From Methylotenera sp. (lineage in GTDB: Bacteria; Pseudomonadota; Gammaproteobacteria; Burkholderiales; Burkholderiaceae_C), in assembly GCA_021738245.1 (NCBI GenBank), contig JAIPCJ010000004.1, forward strand, positions 1 through 64,000: 64,000 nt of DNA, read 5' to 3'. Numbering within the stretch: the stretch's first letter is position 1; the number at the start of each line of letters is the position of its first letter. A program made the position numbers and the translations under genes. The notes under the pieces are model-generated. The model was given only the letters and a program-made list of their open reading frames with translations. It was not told the origin of the DNA and did no database searches. This document shows, piece by piece, positions 12,664-23,405 of the stretch.

Positions 12664-13949
12664 TGCGAGTCCTTGTCATCGGCAATGGCGGCCGTGAACA
12701 TGCCCTGGCCTGGAAGCTGGCGCAAGCAGAGCGCGTGAGCCAGGTGTTCGTCGCGCCCGGCAACGGTGGCACCGCGCGCGATGAGCGCCTGCAGACCGTG
12801 CCCATCGGCGTGACCGACGTGAAGGCGCTGGCGGAGTTCGCCATCGCCCAGAAGATCACGCTGACCGTGGTCGGCCCCGAGGCCGCGTTGGCGGCCGGTG
12901 TGGTCGATGAGTTCCGCGCGCGCGGTCTGCGCATCTTCGGCCCCACCCAGGCGGCCGCGCAGCTCGAAAGCTCCAAGGCCTTCGCCAAGGACTTCATGAA
13001 GCGCCACGGCATCCCGACCGCGGCCTACGAAACCTTCTCCGACGCCGCCGCAGCGCATGCCTATGTCGACGGTCGCGGCGCGCCCATCGTTATCAAGGCG
13101 GACGGCCTGGCGGCGGGCAAGGGCGTGGTCGTGGCGATGACGCTGGCCGAGGCGCACGAAGCCATCACCTGGATCCTGGAAGACAACAAGCTCGGCGTGA
13201 CCCACAACGCGGGCGGTGCGCGCGTGGTCATCGAGGACTTCCTGGCCGGCGAAGAGGCCAGCTTCATCGTCGTGTGCGACGGCAAGCACGTCGTGTCCCT
13301 GGCCACCAGCCAGGACCACAAGCGCCTGCTGGACGGCGATGCCGGCCCGAACACGGGTGGCATGGGGGCCTACTCGCCCGCGCCGGTGGTGACGCCCAAC
13401 GTGCATGCCAAGGTGATGCACGAGATCATCCAGCCCACCATCGCCGGCATGGCCAAAGACGGCCATCCCTTCACGGGCTTCCTGTATGCCGGCCTGATGA
13501 TCGACGAGCACGGCCAGCCGCGCACCGTCGAGTTCAACACCCGCATGGGCGACCCCGAGACCCAGCCCATCATGATGCGGCTCAAGAGCGATCTCTTCGA
13601 GCTGCTGATGCATGCCACCGACGGCACGCTCGACCAGGTCGAACTGCAGTGGGACCGACGCGTCGCGCTGGGCGTGGTGCTGGCGGCGGAGGGCTACCCG
13701 CTGCAGCCGCGCAAGGGCGATGCCATCAGCGGCCTGCCGGGCGACGACGACGAGGCCATGGTCTTCCATGCGGGCACGGCCATGGCCGATGGCCAGCTGG
13801 TGACCAGCGGCGGTCGTGTGCTGTGCGTGACGGCACTGGGCGAATCGGTCCGCACCGCGGCCCAGCGGGCCTACGACGTGGTGGCGGGCATCCAGTTCGC
13901 CGGGCGCCAATACCGATCCGACATCGGCCACCGGGCCATCAAGCGTTGA
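12663..13949 (+). CDS. purD: phosphoribosylamine--glycine ligase
   Basis: [54 protein letters not shown]. Confidence 0.97.
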   Translation: MRVLVIGNGGREHALAWKLAQAERVSQVFVAPGNGGTARDERLQTVPIGVTDVKALAEFAIAQKITLTVVGPEAALAAGVVDEFRARGLRIFGPTQAAAQLESSKAFAKDFMKRHGIPTAAYETFSDAAAAHAYVDGRGAPIVIKADGLAAGKGVVVAMTLAEAHEAITWILEDNKLGVTHNAGGARVVIEDFLAGEEASFIVVCDGKHVVSLATSQDHKRLLDGDAGPNTGGMGAYSPAPVVTPNVHAKVMHEIIQPTIAGMAKDGHPFTGFLYAGLMIDEHGQPRTVEFNTRMGDPETQPIMMRLKSDLFELLMHATDGTLDQVELQWDRRVALGVVLAAEGYPLQPRKGDAISGLPGDDDEAMVFHAGTAMADGQLVTSGGRVLCVTALGESVRTAAQRAYDVVAGIQFAGRQYRSDIGHRAIKR

Positions 13950-14587
13950 GCCTCACGCCCACCGTCCTGACCGGGCCGCTGCACCCTCACGGCCGCCAAA
14001 GCCGTCTGGCCCGTGGGGTGCTGCGCCTGTTCGGCTGGCGGGTGGACTCGCCCGGGCTGCCGGCAGAGCAGGGCGTGATCCTGGTCTACCCGCACACCTC
14101 CAACTGGGACTTCGTCGTGGGCTTGCTGGCCAAGTGGGCCCTGGGCCTGCAGCTGCGCTTCTGGGCCAAGGACAGCCTGTTCAGCGTGCCGGTGCTGGGC
14201 CGCTGGGTACGGTATCTGGGCGGCGTTGCGGTGGACCGCAGCAGTCGGCATGGCATGGTGGGCGACACCGTGCAACAGATGCAGGCCGCGGCCGCGCGCG
14301 GTGAGCGCTTCTGGCTGGCCGTGGCGCCCGAGGGCACGCGGTCGCTCACCACCGGCTGGCGCACCGGGGCCTACCAGGTGGCGGTGCAGGCCGGCGTGCC
14401 GGTGGGCCTGTGCTACTTTGATTTCCGCGAGCGGGTGGTGTCCCTGACCCGCTTCGTGCAGTTGACGGGCGACATGCCGGCCGATTTCGCCGCCTTTGCC
14501 GCCTATCTCGGCCCCCGGGTCGGCAAGCGCCCGGCGCTCGCCAGCCCCATCCAGCCCCGTGCCACATCGCCAGGTCCGCGCCCATGA
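13946..14587 (+). CDS. lysophospholipid/1-acylglycerol-3-phosphate acyltransferase family protein
   Basis: [12 protein letters not shown] (H-x4-D) and VAPEGTRS motifs; probable TTG start overlapping the purD stop. Confidence 0.8.
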   Translation: MSLTPTVLTGPLHPHGRQSRLARGVLRLFGWRVDSPGLPAEQGVILVYPHTSNWDFVVGLLAKWALGLQLRFWAKDSLFSVPVLGRWVRYLGGVAVDRSSRHGMVGDTVQQMQAAAARGERFWLAVAPEGTRSLTTGWRTGAYQVAVQAGVPVGLCYFDFRERVVSLTRFVQLTGDMPADFAAFAAYLGPRVGKRPALASPIQPRATSPGPRP

Positions 14588-15519
14588 ATTCACAAGCCGT
14601 TCGCGACTATCTGCTCGACCTGCAACAGCGCATCGTCACCGCGCTGGAAGCGGCTGATGGCAACCCCTTCCTGCGTGACGGCTGGAGCCGCGAGCCCGGC
14701 GGCCGCCTGGAGGGTGATGGCCTGTCACGGCTCATCGAGGGCGGTGCCGTCATCGAGCGGGGTGGTGTCAACTTCTCTCATGTGAAGGGCCGTGTGCTGC
14801 CGCCCTCGGCCACGCAGCACCGCCCGGATCTGGCCGGCGCGCCGTTCGAGGCCATGGGCGTGTCGCTGGTCATCCACCCGCACAACCCCTTCGTGCCCAC
14901 GGTGCACATGAATGTGCGGATGTTCGCCGCCCTGCCGGAGAACGCACCGGCCGTGACCTGGTTTGGCGGCGGCATGGACCTCACGCCCTACTACGGCTAC
15001 GAGCGCGACGCCCAGCACTTCCACCGCGTCTGCCGCGACGCGCTGGCGCCGCACGGGCCTGACCTGCACCCGAAGTTCAAGGCCTGGTGCGACGAGTACT
15101 TCTTCCTGAAGCACCGCAACGAGCCCCGCGGCGTAGGTGGCATCTTCTTCGACGACTATGCCGAGGGCGGTTTCGACCGCGGCTTCGCGCTGATCCAGTC
15201 GGTGGGCGACGCTTTTGTGTCGGCCTACCTGCCCATCGTCGAGCGTCGCCAGGGCTATGCCTACGGCGAGCGTGAGCGCGAGTTCCAGGCCTACCGGCGC
15301 GGCCGTTATGTCGAGTTCAACCTGGTCTGGGACCGCGGCACCTTGTTTGGCCTGCAATCGGGCGGTCGCACGGAATCCATCCTGATGTCCATGCCGCCCC
15401 AGGTGAGCTGGCGCTACGACTGGGCGCCCGGACCCGGCACGCCCGAGGCGCGGCTCTATACCGACTTTCTGCGTCCGCGTGACTGGGTGAACGAGACGCC
15501 CACGGGGCTGTGGCTTTGA
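14584..15519 (+). CDS. hemF: oxygen-dependent coproporphyrinogen-III oxidase
   Basis: [48 protein letters not shown]. Confidence 0.97.
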   Translation: MNSQAVRDYLLDLQQRIVTALEAADGNPFLRDGWSREPGGRLEGDGLSRLIEGGAVIERGGVNFSHVKGRVLPPSATQHRPDLAGAPFEAMGVSLVIHPHNPFVPTVHMNVRMFAALPENAPAVTWFGGGMDLTPYYGYERDAQHFHRVCRDALAPHGPDLHPKFKAWCDEYFFLKHRNEPRGVGGIFFDDYAEGGFDRGFALIQSVGDAFVSAYLPIVERRQGYAYGEREREFQAYRRGRYVEFNLVWDRGTLFGLQSGGRTESILMSMPPQVSWRYDWAPGPGTPEARLYTDFLRPRDWVNETPTGLWL

Positions 15520-16100
15520 CACTGGCTCTGTTTGGCGGCAGCTTCGACCCGCCGCATCTCGGGCACCTGGCCTTCGCGCGATTCGTGCGGGACGCACTGA
15601 GCCCGGATCAACTCGTCTGGCTGCCCGCGGGCCGGCAGTGGCAGAAGCCCGACCAGGTCATGGCGGCCGGTTCCCACCGGGCGGCCATGATTGCCCGCCT
15701 GATCGCGTCGGAGCCGCAGTTCCGGCTCGATGAGCGCGAACTGCAGCGCCGTGGGCCCAGCTTCACGGCGGACACGCTGCGCGAGTTCAGCAGCGAGAAT
15801 CCCGGCGCGGAACTGATGTTCCTCATCGGCCAGGATCAATACGCCCGGCTGCCGACCTGGTATCAGGTCGAGACGGTCGTCTCGCTCGCCACGCTGGTGG
15901 TGGTGCCGCGTGGCGGTGAAGCCGTTGTCACCCCGCCGGGCCTGCCGCCGCACCGCCTTCGTGTGCTGGCGCTGCCCGAACTCCCGATTTCGTCCACCGC
16001 CGTGCGCGACGCCGTTGCGCAGGGCCAGGACATCAGCCCCATGGTGGGCGCCGAGGTCGCGAGCTATATTGCCTCGCACCGCCTCTACGAGAAAAAGTAA
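15510..16100 (+). CDS. nadD: nicotinate-nucleotide adenylyltransferase
   Basis: [36 protein letters not shown]; start may lie a few codons downstream. Confidence 0.95.
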   Translation: MALTLALFGGSFDPPHLGHLAFARFVRDALSPDQLVWLPAGRQWQKPDQVMAAGSHRAAMIARLIASEPQFRLDERELQRRGPSFTADTLREFSSENPGAELMFLIGQDQYARLPTWYQVETVVSLATLVVVPRGGEAVVTPPGLPPHRLRVLALPELPISSTAVRDAVAQGQDISPMVGAEVASYIASHRLYEKK

Positions 16101-16103
16101 AGC

Positions 16104-16838
16104 ATGGACATCCGCAAGCTGCAACGCGCCATCGTCGATGGTCTTGAAGACGTGAAGGCCCAGAACATCGTCGTGTTCAACACCGAGCATCTGTCGCCGC
16201 TCTTCGAGCGCGTCATCGTGGCGTCGGGCACGAGCAACCGGCAGACCAAGGCCCTGGCCTCCAGCGTGCGCGAGACCGTCAAGGGCCGCGGCATGCAGGT
16301 CATGCGCACCGAGGGCGAGGACAATGGCGAATGGATCATCGTGGACTGCGGCGCGGCCGTGGTGCACGTGATGCAGCCCGCCATCCGCGACTACTACCGA
16401 CTCGAAGAGATCTGGGGCGGCAAGCCCGTCAAGTTGAAGGTCGGCAGCGGCGAGGTGAAGCTGGTCAAGGCGTCGGAAGACGAAGCGCCGGTCAAGAAGT
16501 CGCCGGCCAAGGCTCCCGCCAAGACAGCAGCCAAGACGGCGGCCAAGGCACCGGTCAAGGCCGCCGCGAAGACCCCGGCCAAGAAGGCCGCCCCTGCCGC
16601 GAAGAAAGCCACTCCCGCCAAGAAGGGCGTGAGCCGCGTGGTGGGCGCCAAGACGCCGGTGGCCAAGACCATCAAGGTGGGCGCGGCCAAGCCGGCCGCC
16701 AAGAAGACCAGCGCCAAGCCTGCAGCCAAGCCGGCTGCCAAGAAGGCGGCCCCGGTGAAGGCGGCGGCCAAGAAGGTGGCAGCGAAGGCGGCACCGGCCA
16801 AGGCTGCCGCCAAGAAGACCGCAGCCAAGAAGGGCTGA
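16104..16838 (+). CDS. rsfS: ribosome silencing factor RsfS with long Lys/Ala/Pro-rich C-terminal tail
   Basis: [51 protein letters not shown]...[28 protein letters not shown], then ~110 aa of [16 protein letters not shown]-type repeats. Confidence 0.93.
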   Translation: MDIRKLQRAIVDGLEDVKAQNIVVFNTEHLSPLFERVIVASGTSNRQTKALASSVRETVKGRGMQVMRTEGEDNGEWIIVDCGAAVVHVMQPAIRDYYRLEEIWGGKPVKLKVGSGEVKLVKASEDEAPVKKSPAKAPAKTAAKTAAKAPVKAAAKTPAKKAAPAAKKATPAKKGVSRVVGAKTPVAKTIKVGAAKPAAKKTSAKPAAKPAAKKAAPVKAAAKKVAAKAAPAKAAAKKTAAKKG

Positions 16839-17305
16839 TGCGGCTGTTCCTGGTGGCCGTGGGCCAGCGTCAGCCGGCCTGGGCCGACACGGCCTATGAC
16901 GACTTCGCCAAGCGCTTCCCGCCCGAGCTTCGGCTGGAGCTGAAGGCGGTCAAGGCCGAGACGCGCGGCAGCAAGACGGCCGAACAGCTCATGGCCGCCG
17001 AGGCCGCGCGCATCGAGGCAGCCCTGCCAAAGGGCGTGCGCCGCATCATCCTGGACGAGCGCGGTGAACGCCGCACGACGGTGCAGTTGGCCGAGCGGCT
17101 CAAGCTCTGGATGGGGGAGGGCCGCGACGCCGCACTCATCATTGGCGGGCCTGACGGCCTGCACCCCGACCTCAAGGCCACGGCCGACGAGACCCTGCGC
17201 CTGTCTGACCTGACATTGCCGCATGCCTTTGCCCGCGTGTTGCTGGCCGAGGGCCTGTACCGCGCATGGACCGTCACCACCGGTCATCCCTACCATCGCG
17301 AATGA
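16838..17305 (+). CDS. rlmH: 23S rRNA (pseudouridine1915-N3)-methyltransferase
   Basis: [40 protein letters not shown]. Confidence 0.95.
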   Translation: MRLFLVAVGQRQPAWADTAYDDFAKRFPPELRLELKAVKAETRGSKTAEQLMAAEAARIEAALPKGVRRIILDERGERRTTVQLAERLKLWMGEGRDAALIIGGPDGLHPDLKATADETLRLSDLTLPHAFARVLLAEGLYRAWTVTTGHPYHRE

Positions 17306-17904
17306 CGCCCTTGCTCTACCTCGCCTCCCAGAGCCCGCGCCGCCTGCAATTGCTCGGGCAGCTGGGCTTGCATCCTGAATTGCTGCTGCCTGGCGACAAC
17401 GAGGACGCGGAGGCCCTGGAGGCCGTGCAGCCGGGCGAGGCGCCCGAGGTCTATTGCGTGCGTGTCACTCGCGCCAAGCTCGATGCCGCCGTGGCGCGAC
17501 GCCTGGCGCGCGGCCTGGCGCCTGGCGTCATCCTGTGCGCCGACACGACCGTGGCGGTCGATCAACTCATCCTGGGCAAGCCGGCCGACGACGCCGATGC
17601 GGCGCGCATGCTGGCGCTGATGTCGGGCCGGCAGCATCGCGTCATCACGGCGGTCGCGGTGTCGGATGGTGTGCGGTGCGAGCAGGCGCTGCAGGTGTCC
17701 GCCGTCGAGTTCGCCGCGCTGACGCCGGCGCAGATCGAGCGCTATGTGGCCAGCCGGGAACCCTTTGGCAAGGCAGGGGCTTATGCCATCCAGAGCCAGG
17801 CTGCGGCCTGGATCGTGAACATTTCAGGCAGCTACTCGGGCATCATGGGGTTGCCCCTCTTTGAGACGGCGACGCTGTTGGCCAAATTTGGCCTCGACGT
17901 TTGA
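17302..17904 (+). CDS. maf: Maf family nucleoside triphosphate pyrophosphatase
   Basis: [60 protein letters not shown] at 17302. Confidence 0.93.
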   Translation: MTPLLYLASQSPRRLQLLGQLGLHPELLLPGDNEDAEALEAVQPGEAPEVYCVRVTRAKLDAAVARRLARGLAPGVILCADTTVAVDQLILGKPADDADAARMLALMSGRQHRVITAVAVSDGVRCEQALQVSAVEFAALTPAQIERYVASREPFGKAGAYAIQSQAAAWIVNISGSYSGIMGLPLFETATLLAKFGLDV

Positions 17905-17989
17905 GCGGCTGGCGGGCCTCCCCGCCGCGGTCGAGTCCTGACGCCTGCGCGCATGCCCGTGCGCAACCGTCAGCATTCAAAGGTTCGCG

Positions 17990-19474
17990 ATGGAAGACAT
18001 CCTGATCAACTGGTCACCGCAGGAGACGCGCGTGGCCGTGGTCGAGAACGGCGCGGTGCAGGAGCTGCACATCGAGCGCACGTTGGAGCGGGGCCTGGTG
18101 GGCAACGTCTATCTCGGCAAGGTGGTGCGCGTGCTGCCCGGCATGCAGAGCGCCTTCATCGACATCGGCCTGGAGCGTGCCGCCTTTCTGCACGTGGCCG
18201 ACCTGCACACCGCCTCGCAGTTCGGCCACGGCCGCAGCCATGGCCACGACACGCCGCCCACCCCGATCGAGCGCCTGGTGTTCGAAGGCCAGCCCCTGAC
18301 CGTGCAGGTCATCAAGGATCCGATCGGCACGAAGGGCGCGCGACTGTCCAGCCAGATCAGCATTGCAGGTCGCATGCTGGTTTACCTGCCGCAGGATGAG
18401 CACATCGGCATCAGCCAGAAGATCGGCTCTCCCGAAACTCGCGAATCCCTGCGGGCGCGCATGCAGGCGCTGGTCGGCACCAAGGAACAAGGCGGCGGCG
18501 GTGGCTTCATCCTGCGCACCAACGCCGAGGATGCGACCGACGAGGAGCTCGCTGCAGACATCGCCTACCTGCGCAAGACCTGGCACCAGATCCGCGACAA
18601 GGCCCTCACCACGCCGCCGGCCAACCTGCTGCATCAGGATCTGAGCCTGGTGGAGCGCGTGCTGCGTGACCTGGCCAGCGAGCGTACCGGGGCCATCCGC
18701 ATCGACTCCCGGATGCAGTACGACGTGCTGCGGCAGTTCGGCGAAACCTTCATGCCAGCCGCCACTGCCAAGCTGGAGCACTACCGAGGCGAGCGTCCGA
18801 TCTTCGATCTGTGCAACGTCGATGCCGAAATCGCCCGGGCGCTGGCGCGCAAGGTGGAGCTGAAGTCCGGCGGTTCGCTGGTGTTCGACCAGACCGAGGC
18901 GATGACGACCATCGACGTCAACACCGGCGGCTTCGTGGGCGCCAAGAACTTCGACGAAACCATCTTCAAGACCAACCTCGAGGCGGCCGGCGCGATTGCA
19001 CGGCAGCTGCGTCTGCGCAACCTCGGCGGGATCATCATTGTCGACTTCATCGACATGACCAAGGAAGAGCACAAGGCCGCGGTGCTGAGCGAGTTCAAGA
19101 AGCAGCTCAGCCGCGACCGCACCAAGGTGACGGTGGGCGGCTTCACGCAACTCGGCTTGGTGGAGATGACGCGCAAGCGCACGCGCGAATCGCTGTCGCG
19201 CATGCTTTGCGAACCGTGCCCAACCTGCGAAGGGCGTGGCCAGGTGAAGACGGCGCGGTCGGTCTGCTACGACATCCTGCGCGAGATCCTGCGTGAGGCG
19301 CGGCAGTTCTCGCCGCGCGAGTTCCGCGTGGTGGCGGCGGCCAACGTGGTGGAGATGCTGCTCGACGAGGAGAGCGCGCATCTCGCGGGCCTGTCGGACT
19401 TCATCGGCAAGCCGATTTCGCTGACGGCCGAGCCCACCAACCAGACCGAGCACTACGACATCGTGCTGCTGTAA
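17990..19474 (+). CDS. rng: ribonuclease G
   Basis: MEDILINWSPQETRVAVVENGAVQELHIERTLERGLVGNVYLGKV; RIDSRMQ; MTTIDVNTGGFVG. Confidence 0.97.
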   Translation: MEDILINWSPQETRVAVVENGAVQELHIERTLERGLVGNVYLGKVVRVLPGMQSAFIDIGLERAAFLHVADLHTASQFGHGRSHGHDTPPTPIERLVFEGQPLTVQVIKDPIGTKGARLSSQISIAGRMLVYLPQDEHIGISQKIGSPETRESLRARMQALVGTKEQGGGGGFILRTNAEDATDEELAADIAYLRKTWHQIRDKALTTPPANLLHQDLSLVERVLRDLASERTGAIRIDSRMQYDVLRQFGETFMPAATAKLEHYRGERPIFDLCNVDAEIARALARKVELKSGGSLVFDQTEAMTTIDVNTGGFVGAKNFDETIFKTNLEAAGAIARQLRLRNLGGIIIVDFIDMTKEEHKAAVLSEFKKQLSRDRTKVTVGGFTQLGLVEMTRKRTRESLSRMLCEPCPTCEGRGQVKTARSVCYDILREILREARQFSPREFRVVAAANVVEMLLDEESAHLAGLSDFIGKPISLTAEPTNQTEHYDIVLL

Positions 19475-19555
19475 CGGCCCGCCGTGCGGGCTGCCGTGGC
19501 CGACGCGGCCTTGTCTGACGTTACATCTCGGCCGCGTGCGGCAAAATGCCGCGCC

Positions 19556-20869
19556 ATGCTCGAACCTACCGCGTTCTCCCTGGCGACCTTCTCGCGCCGC
19601 CGTCTGGTGACCTTGTCTGCCCTGTCCAGCTTGATGGCGCTGGGCGCTGCGCCGGCCCTGGCCCAGGTGCGCATCGACATCTCCGGCGTGGGGGGCTCGC
19701 GCATCCCGGTCGGCATCGTGGACTTCCGCGACGACGCCAAGGCCTCGACGCAACCCATCGCCGCCATCGTGCGGGCCGACCTGGAGCGCAGCGGCTTGTT
19801 CCGCAGCGTGGACACGCCGGCTGGCCTGAGCGAGACCAGCACGCCCGTCTGGGCCGACTGGCGTGCGCGGCAGGCCGATGCGCTCGCGGCGGGCTCCGTC
19901 ACCCGCCTCGCAGATGGCCGGCTGGACATCCGCTTCAAGCTCTGGGACGTCGTCAAAGGCAGCGAACTCGTGGGGCAGGCACAGGCCGTCCATCCGGACG
20001 ATGCTCGCCTGGCAGCGCACCGGATTGCCGACACCATCTACGAGAAGCTGACGGGCGAGAAGGGCGTGTTCGCCACCCGCATGGCCTACGTCACCAAGGC
20101 CGGCCCGCGCTACAGCCTGGTGGTCGCCGACGCGGACGGCGAGGGCGCCAAGGTCGCCCTGACCAGCCCCGAGCCCATCATCTCGCCGGCCTGGGCGCCC
20201 AATGGTCGTGAGCTGGCCTACGTCAGCTTCGAAAGCCGCAAGGCCACGGTCCGCATCCAGGACGTGCAGACCGGCCAGCGCCGCGTGCTGGCCGACTTCA
20301 AGGGCACCAACAGCGCGCCCGCGTGGTCGCCTGACGGTAGCCAGTTGGCGCTGAGCCTGTCGCGCGAGGGGGGCACGCAGCTCTTCGTCATCAACCGTGA
20401 CGGCTCGGGTCTGCGCCGGCTGACGCAGAGTGGCGCCATCGACACCGAAGCCTGCTATGCGCCGGACGGCAGCAAGATCTACTTCGTCAGCGACCGTGGC
20501 GGCGGCCCGCAGATCTACCGCATGCCCGCCGGTGGCGGCGCGGCTGAGCGCGTGACCTTCAGCGGCAACTACAACATCAGCCCGGCCATCAGTCCCGATG
20601 GCCGCACGATGGCCTACATCACGCGCACGGGCGGCGCCTTCCGACTGTCGGTCATGGATCTCGGCACCGGGCAGTCGCAGCAGATCAGCGAGACGAACGA
20701 CGACGAGAGCCCGGCCTTCTCGCCCAACGGTCGGCTGATCGTCTATGCGACGCGCGCGGGCGGCAAGGAGGTCCTGATGACCACCACGCTCGACGGCAAA
20801 TTCAAGACGCCACTTCTTGTCACCCTGGTTGAGGTTCGCGAACCGACCTGGGGCCCTTTTACACGCTAG
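19556..20869 (+). CDS. tolB: Tol-Pal system beta-propeller protein TolB
   Basis: SFESRKATVRIQDVQTGQRRVLADFKGTNSAPAWSPDGSQLALSLSREG; gene order tolB-pal-cpoB. Confidence 0.95.
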   Translation: MLEPTAFSLATFSRRRLVTLSALSSLMALGAAPALAQVRIDISGVGGSRIPVGIVDFRDDAKASTQPIAAIVRADLERSGLFRSVDTPAGLSETSTPVWADWRARQADALAAGSVTRLADGRLDIRFKLWDVVKGSELVGQAQAVHPDDARLAAHRIADTIYEKLTGEKGVFATRMAYVTKAGPRYSLVVADADGEGAKVALTSPEPIISPAWAPNGRELAYVSFESRKATVRIQDVQTGQRRVLADFKGTNSAPAWSPDGSQLALSLSREGGTQLFVINRDGSGLRRLTQSGAIDTEACYAPDGSKIYFVSDRGGGPQIYRMPAGGGAAERVTFSGNYNISPAISPDGRTMAYITRTGGAFRLSVMDLGTGQSQQISETNDDESPAFSPNGRLIVYATRAGGKEVLMTTTLDGKFKTPLLVTLVEVREPTWGPFTR

Positions 20870-20974
20870 TAACTTGACAGTGCGGACGTTGTTGGACAAT
20901 GCAGCGCCCGCGCCGCCGATGGTGACGTGAGTCCAAACTCTTTCCTGCCCCCGTCCGTTGTGGAGAACATTCGA

Positions 20975-21505
20975 ATGAACCTGACCCGCTTTGCGCTCAC
21001 CCTGACCGCTGCCGCCGTGCTCGCCGGCTGCGCTTCCAACGTCAAGTTGGATGATCCCGCGCCGGTCAAGACCGCTGAGGCCAAGCCCGCCGTCACGGCC
21101 CCGGCCCAGCCCGCACAGCCTGCCCAGACCGCCGTGCCGACGGTGGACCTGTTCGCTCAGTACACCCAGCAAGTGCAGGACAAGCGCGTCGTCTACTTCG
21201 ATTTCGACAGCGACGTCGTCAAGGAAGAGTACCGTCCCCTGATCGACCTGCACGCCAAGCGCCTGAACGCCAACAAGAAGGCCGCCCTGAACCTGGAAGG
21301 CCACACCGACGAGCGCGGCGGCCGCGAGTACAACCTGGCCCTGGGCCAGCGTCGCGCCGAAGCCGTGGCCAAGTCGCTCACGCTGCTGGGCGTGGCCGCC
21401 AACCAGGTCGAGGCGGTGAGCTTCGGCAAGGAGCGTCCGGCCGCTCAGGGCACGGGTGAAGAAGTCTGGGCCAAGAACCGTCGCGTCGAGCTCAAGGACA
21501 AGTGA
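20975..21505 (+). CDS. pal: peptidoglycan-associated lipoprotein Pal
   Basis: Lipobox VLAGCAS; YFDFDSDVVKEEYRPLIDLHA; LEGHTDERGGREYNLALGQRRAEAV. Confidence 0.96.
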   Translation: MNLTRFALTLTAAAVLAGCASNVKLDDPAPVKTAEAKPAVTAPAQPAQPAQTAVPTVDLFAQYTQQVQDKRVVYFDFDSDVVKEEYRPLIDLHAKRLNANKKAALNLEGHTDERGGREYNLALGQRRAEAVAKSLTLLGVAANQVEAVSFGKERPAAQGTGEEVWAKNRRVELKDK

Positions 21506-22290
21506 TCCCCATGCGCGCTCTGCGACTGACGCTCACGGCCCTGGCCGTGGGTGCGGCCTTCATGCAGCCCGCGCGGGCGGGCCTCTTCGAAGACGATGAG
21601 GCCCGCAAGGCGATTCTTGAGCTGCGCAACAAGGTCCAGGCCAACGAGGACGCTGCCAAGCAGCGTGCCGATCAGCTCAATGCGCTCATCCAGGAGCAAC
21701 TGCAGCCGCTGCGCCGCAGCCTGCTCGACCTCAACGGCCAGATCGATGCGCTGCGTGGCGAGATCGCGAAGCTGCGTGGGCAAAACGAGCAACTGGCCCG
21801 CGACCTGGCCGATACGCAGCGCAAGCTGACCGATCAGTCGCAGTCCGTGGAAGCGCGCTTGAAGCCGCTGGAACCGCAGAAGGTCAGCCTCGACGGACGC
21901 GAGTTCCAGGTCAGCCCGGATGAACGCAACCAGTACGAGGCGGCTATCGGCCTGGTGCGCCGCGGCGAGTTCGCGGATGCGGTAGCAGCGCTCAACGCCT
22001 TCCTGAAGCGCTACTCGGCCAGCGGCTACACCGACTCGGTGCGCTTCTGGCTGGGCAACGCCCAGTACGGCAAGCGCGACTACAAGGACGCCATCGCGAC
22101 CTTCAAAGCCTTCATCGCTGGCAACCCCGATCACCCGCGGGCTGCCGAGGCTCTGCTCGCGCTGGCCAACTGCCAGATCGAGTTGAAGGACAACAAGTCG
22201 GCCCGTCGCAGCCTGGAAGACCTGATCAAGGCCTACCCCTCGACCGAGGCCGCGCAAGCCGCCAAGGAACGCCTGCGCGCGATCAAGTGA
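21502..22290 (+). CDS. cpoB: Tol-Pal cell division coordinator CpoB/YbgF
   Basis: Coiled-coil N-terminus plus TPR region YEAAIGLVRRGEFADAVAALNAFLKRY; position after pal. Confidence 0.92.
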   Translation: MIPMRALRLTLTALAVGAAFMQPARAGLFEDDEARKAILELRNKVQANEDAAKQRADQLNALIQEQLQPLRRSLLDLNGQIDALRGEIAKLRGQNEQLARDLADTQRKLTDQSQSVEARLKPLEPQKVSLDGREFQVSPDERNQYEAAIGLVRRGEFADAVAALNAFLKRYSASGYTDSVRFWLGNAQYGKRDYKDAIATFKAFIAGNPDHPRAAEALLALANCQIELKDNKSARRSLEDLIKAYPSTEAAQAAKERLRAIK

Positions 22291-23072
22291 TGCTGGATCA
22301 GCAAGACGCTGATCTGGAGCGCCGCTTCGGAGGTCTGCGTCGCCTGCATGGTGACGCGGCCTACGGCCATCTGCGCCGCGCGCACGTCGCGGTGGTGGGG
22401 CTGGGCGGCGTCGGCTCTTGGGCCGTCGAGGCCCTGGCCCGCAGTGGCGTGGCGGCCCTGACGCTGATCGACCTCGATCAGGTTTCCGAATCCAACATCA
22501 ACCGCCAGATCCAAGCCTTGGGATCGACCGTCGGCATGGCCAAGGCGGAAGCATTGCGCCTGCGCATTGCCGACATCCATCCGGGTTGTGCCGTGCGGGT
22601 CATCGAAGAATTCGTGGAGCCGGGCAACTGGCCCGCGCTGTTGGGCGAAGAGCGTGTCGATGGCCTGATCGACTGCTGCGACCAGGTGCGGGCCAAGGCT
22701 GTTCTGGCGGCTTGGTCGCGGGAGCAGGGCATCCCGTTCGTGACCGTCGGCGCCGCCGGCGGCAAACGCGAGCCGCATCGCGTGCAGGTCGACGACCTGA
22801 GCGAAACCACCCACGATCCGTTGCTGGCGGCCCTGCGTCAGCGGCTGCGCAAGCACCATGCGGCACCTCGGTCGGGCCGCATGGGGGTGGCCTGCGTTTA
22901 CTCACGCGAGCCGGTGCATTTGCCGCTGCAGACGGAGGGTGAGGCCTGCGAGGTGGACGGCAGCCTGAACTGCCACGGCTACGGGTCGAGCGTGGCCGTG
23001 ACAGCGACCTTTGGCTTCTGTGCCGCGGCCGAATGGCAGCGGCTTCACCTGGCCCGCGCCATTGGGCGCTGA
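22287..23072 (+). CDS. tcdA: tRNA threonylcarbamoyladenosine dehydratase
   Basis: RRFGGLRRLHGDAAYGHLRRAHVAVVGLGGVGSWAVEALARSGV; DQVSESNINRQIQA. Confidence 0.94.
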   Translation: MMLDQQDADLERRFGGLRRLHGDAAYGHLRRAHVAVVGLGGVGSWAVEALARSGVAALTLIDLDQVSESNINRQIQALGSTVGMAKAEALRLRIADIHPGCAVRVIEEFVEPGNWPALLGEERVDGLIDCCDQVRAKAVLAAWSREQGIPFVTVGAAGGKREPHRVQVDDLSETTHDPLLAALRQRLRKHHAAPRSGRMGVACVYSREPVHLPLQTEGEACEVDGSLNCHGYGSSVAVTATFGFCAAAEWQRLHLARAIGR

Positions 23073-23096
23073 ACAAGCCAACAAATTCTCAAGAAA

Positions 23097-23128
23097 GCTT
23101 GCGCGGCTTCAGAAATACTGCCTATAAT
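23097..23128 (+). promoter_or_regulatory. sigma70-like promoter of tRNA-Lys(TTT)
   Basis: TTGCGC then ~18 bp spacer then TATAAT (23123-23128), ~20 bp before the tRNA. Confidence 0.65.
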
Positions 23129-23147
23129 GGCAGGCTCTGCTTGACGC

Positions 23148-23223
23148 GGGATGTTAGCTCAGTCGGTAGAGCAGCGGACTTTTAATCCGTTGGTCGCAGG
23201 TTCGAATCCTGCACATCCCACCA
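23148..23223 (+). tRNA. tRNA-Lys(TTT)
   Basis: GGGATGTTAGCTCAGTCGGTAGAGCAGCGGACTTTTAATCCGTTGGTCGCAGGTTCGAATCCTGCACATCCCACCA; anticodon loop CTTTTAA. Confidence 0.97.
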
Positions 23224-23248
23224 GAATTTGGATCTTGTTTCTTGAAAC

Positions 23249-23278
23249 TTGATCCGGCGTCTGAAAAGGCGCTATAAT
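23249..23278 (+). promoter_or_regulatory. sigma70-like promoter of tRNA-Lys(CTT)
   Basis: TTGATC (23249-23254), 18-bp spacer, TATAAT (23273-23278). Confidence 0.6.
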
Positions 23279-23311
23279 AATTGGCTCAGCAAGATACTCT
23301 GGCTGAATCAA

Positions 23312-23387
23312 GGGCTCTTAGCTCAGTTGGTAGAGCAGCGGACTCTTAATCCGTTGGTCGTAGGTTCGAATCCTACAGGGCCCACCA
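23312..23387 (+). tRNA. tRNA-Lys(CTT), integration target of the downstream element
   Basis: GGGCTCTTAGCTCAGTTGGTAGAGCAGCGGACTCTTAATCCGTTGGTCGTAGGTTCGAATCCTACAGGGCCCACCA. Confidence 0.97.
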
Positions 23388-23388
23388 A
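23341..23388 (+). repeat. attL: 48-bp direct repeat (3' part of tRNA-Lys(CTT))
   Basis: Exact copy of 40053-40100: GACTCTTAATCCGTTGGTCGTAGGTTCGAATCCTACAGGGCCCACCAA. Confidence 0.95.
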
Positions 23389-23405
23389 GTTTTCTCTTGT
23401 GAATC

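Noticed and set aside
18014-21304. 1096-aa minus-strand ORF antisense to rng-tolB-pal
   Set aside because: High-GC mirror ORF with Arg/His/Gln-rich low-quality protein; the plus-strand genes are unambiguous.
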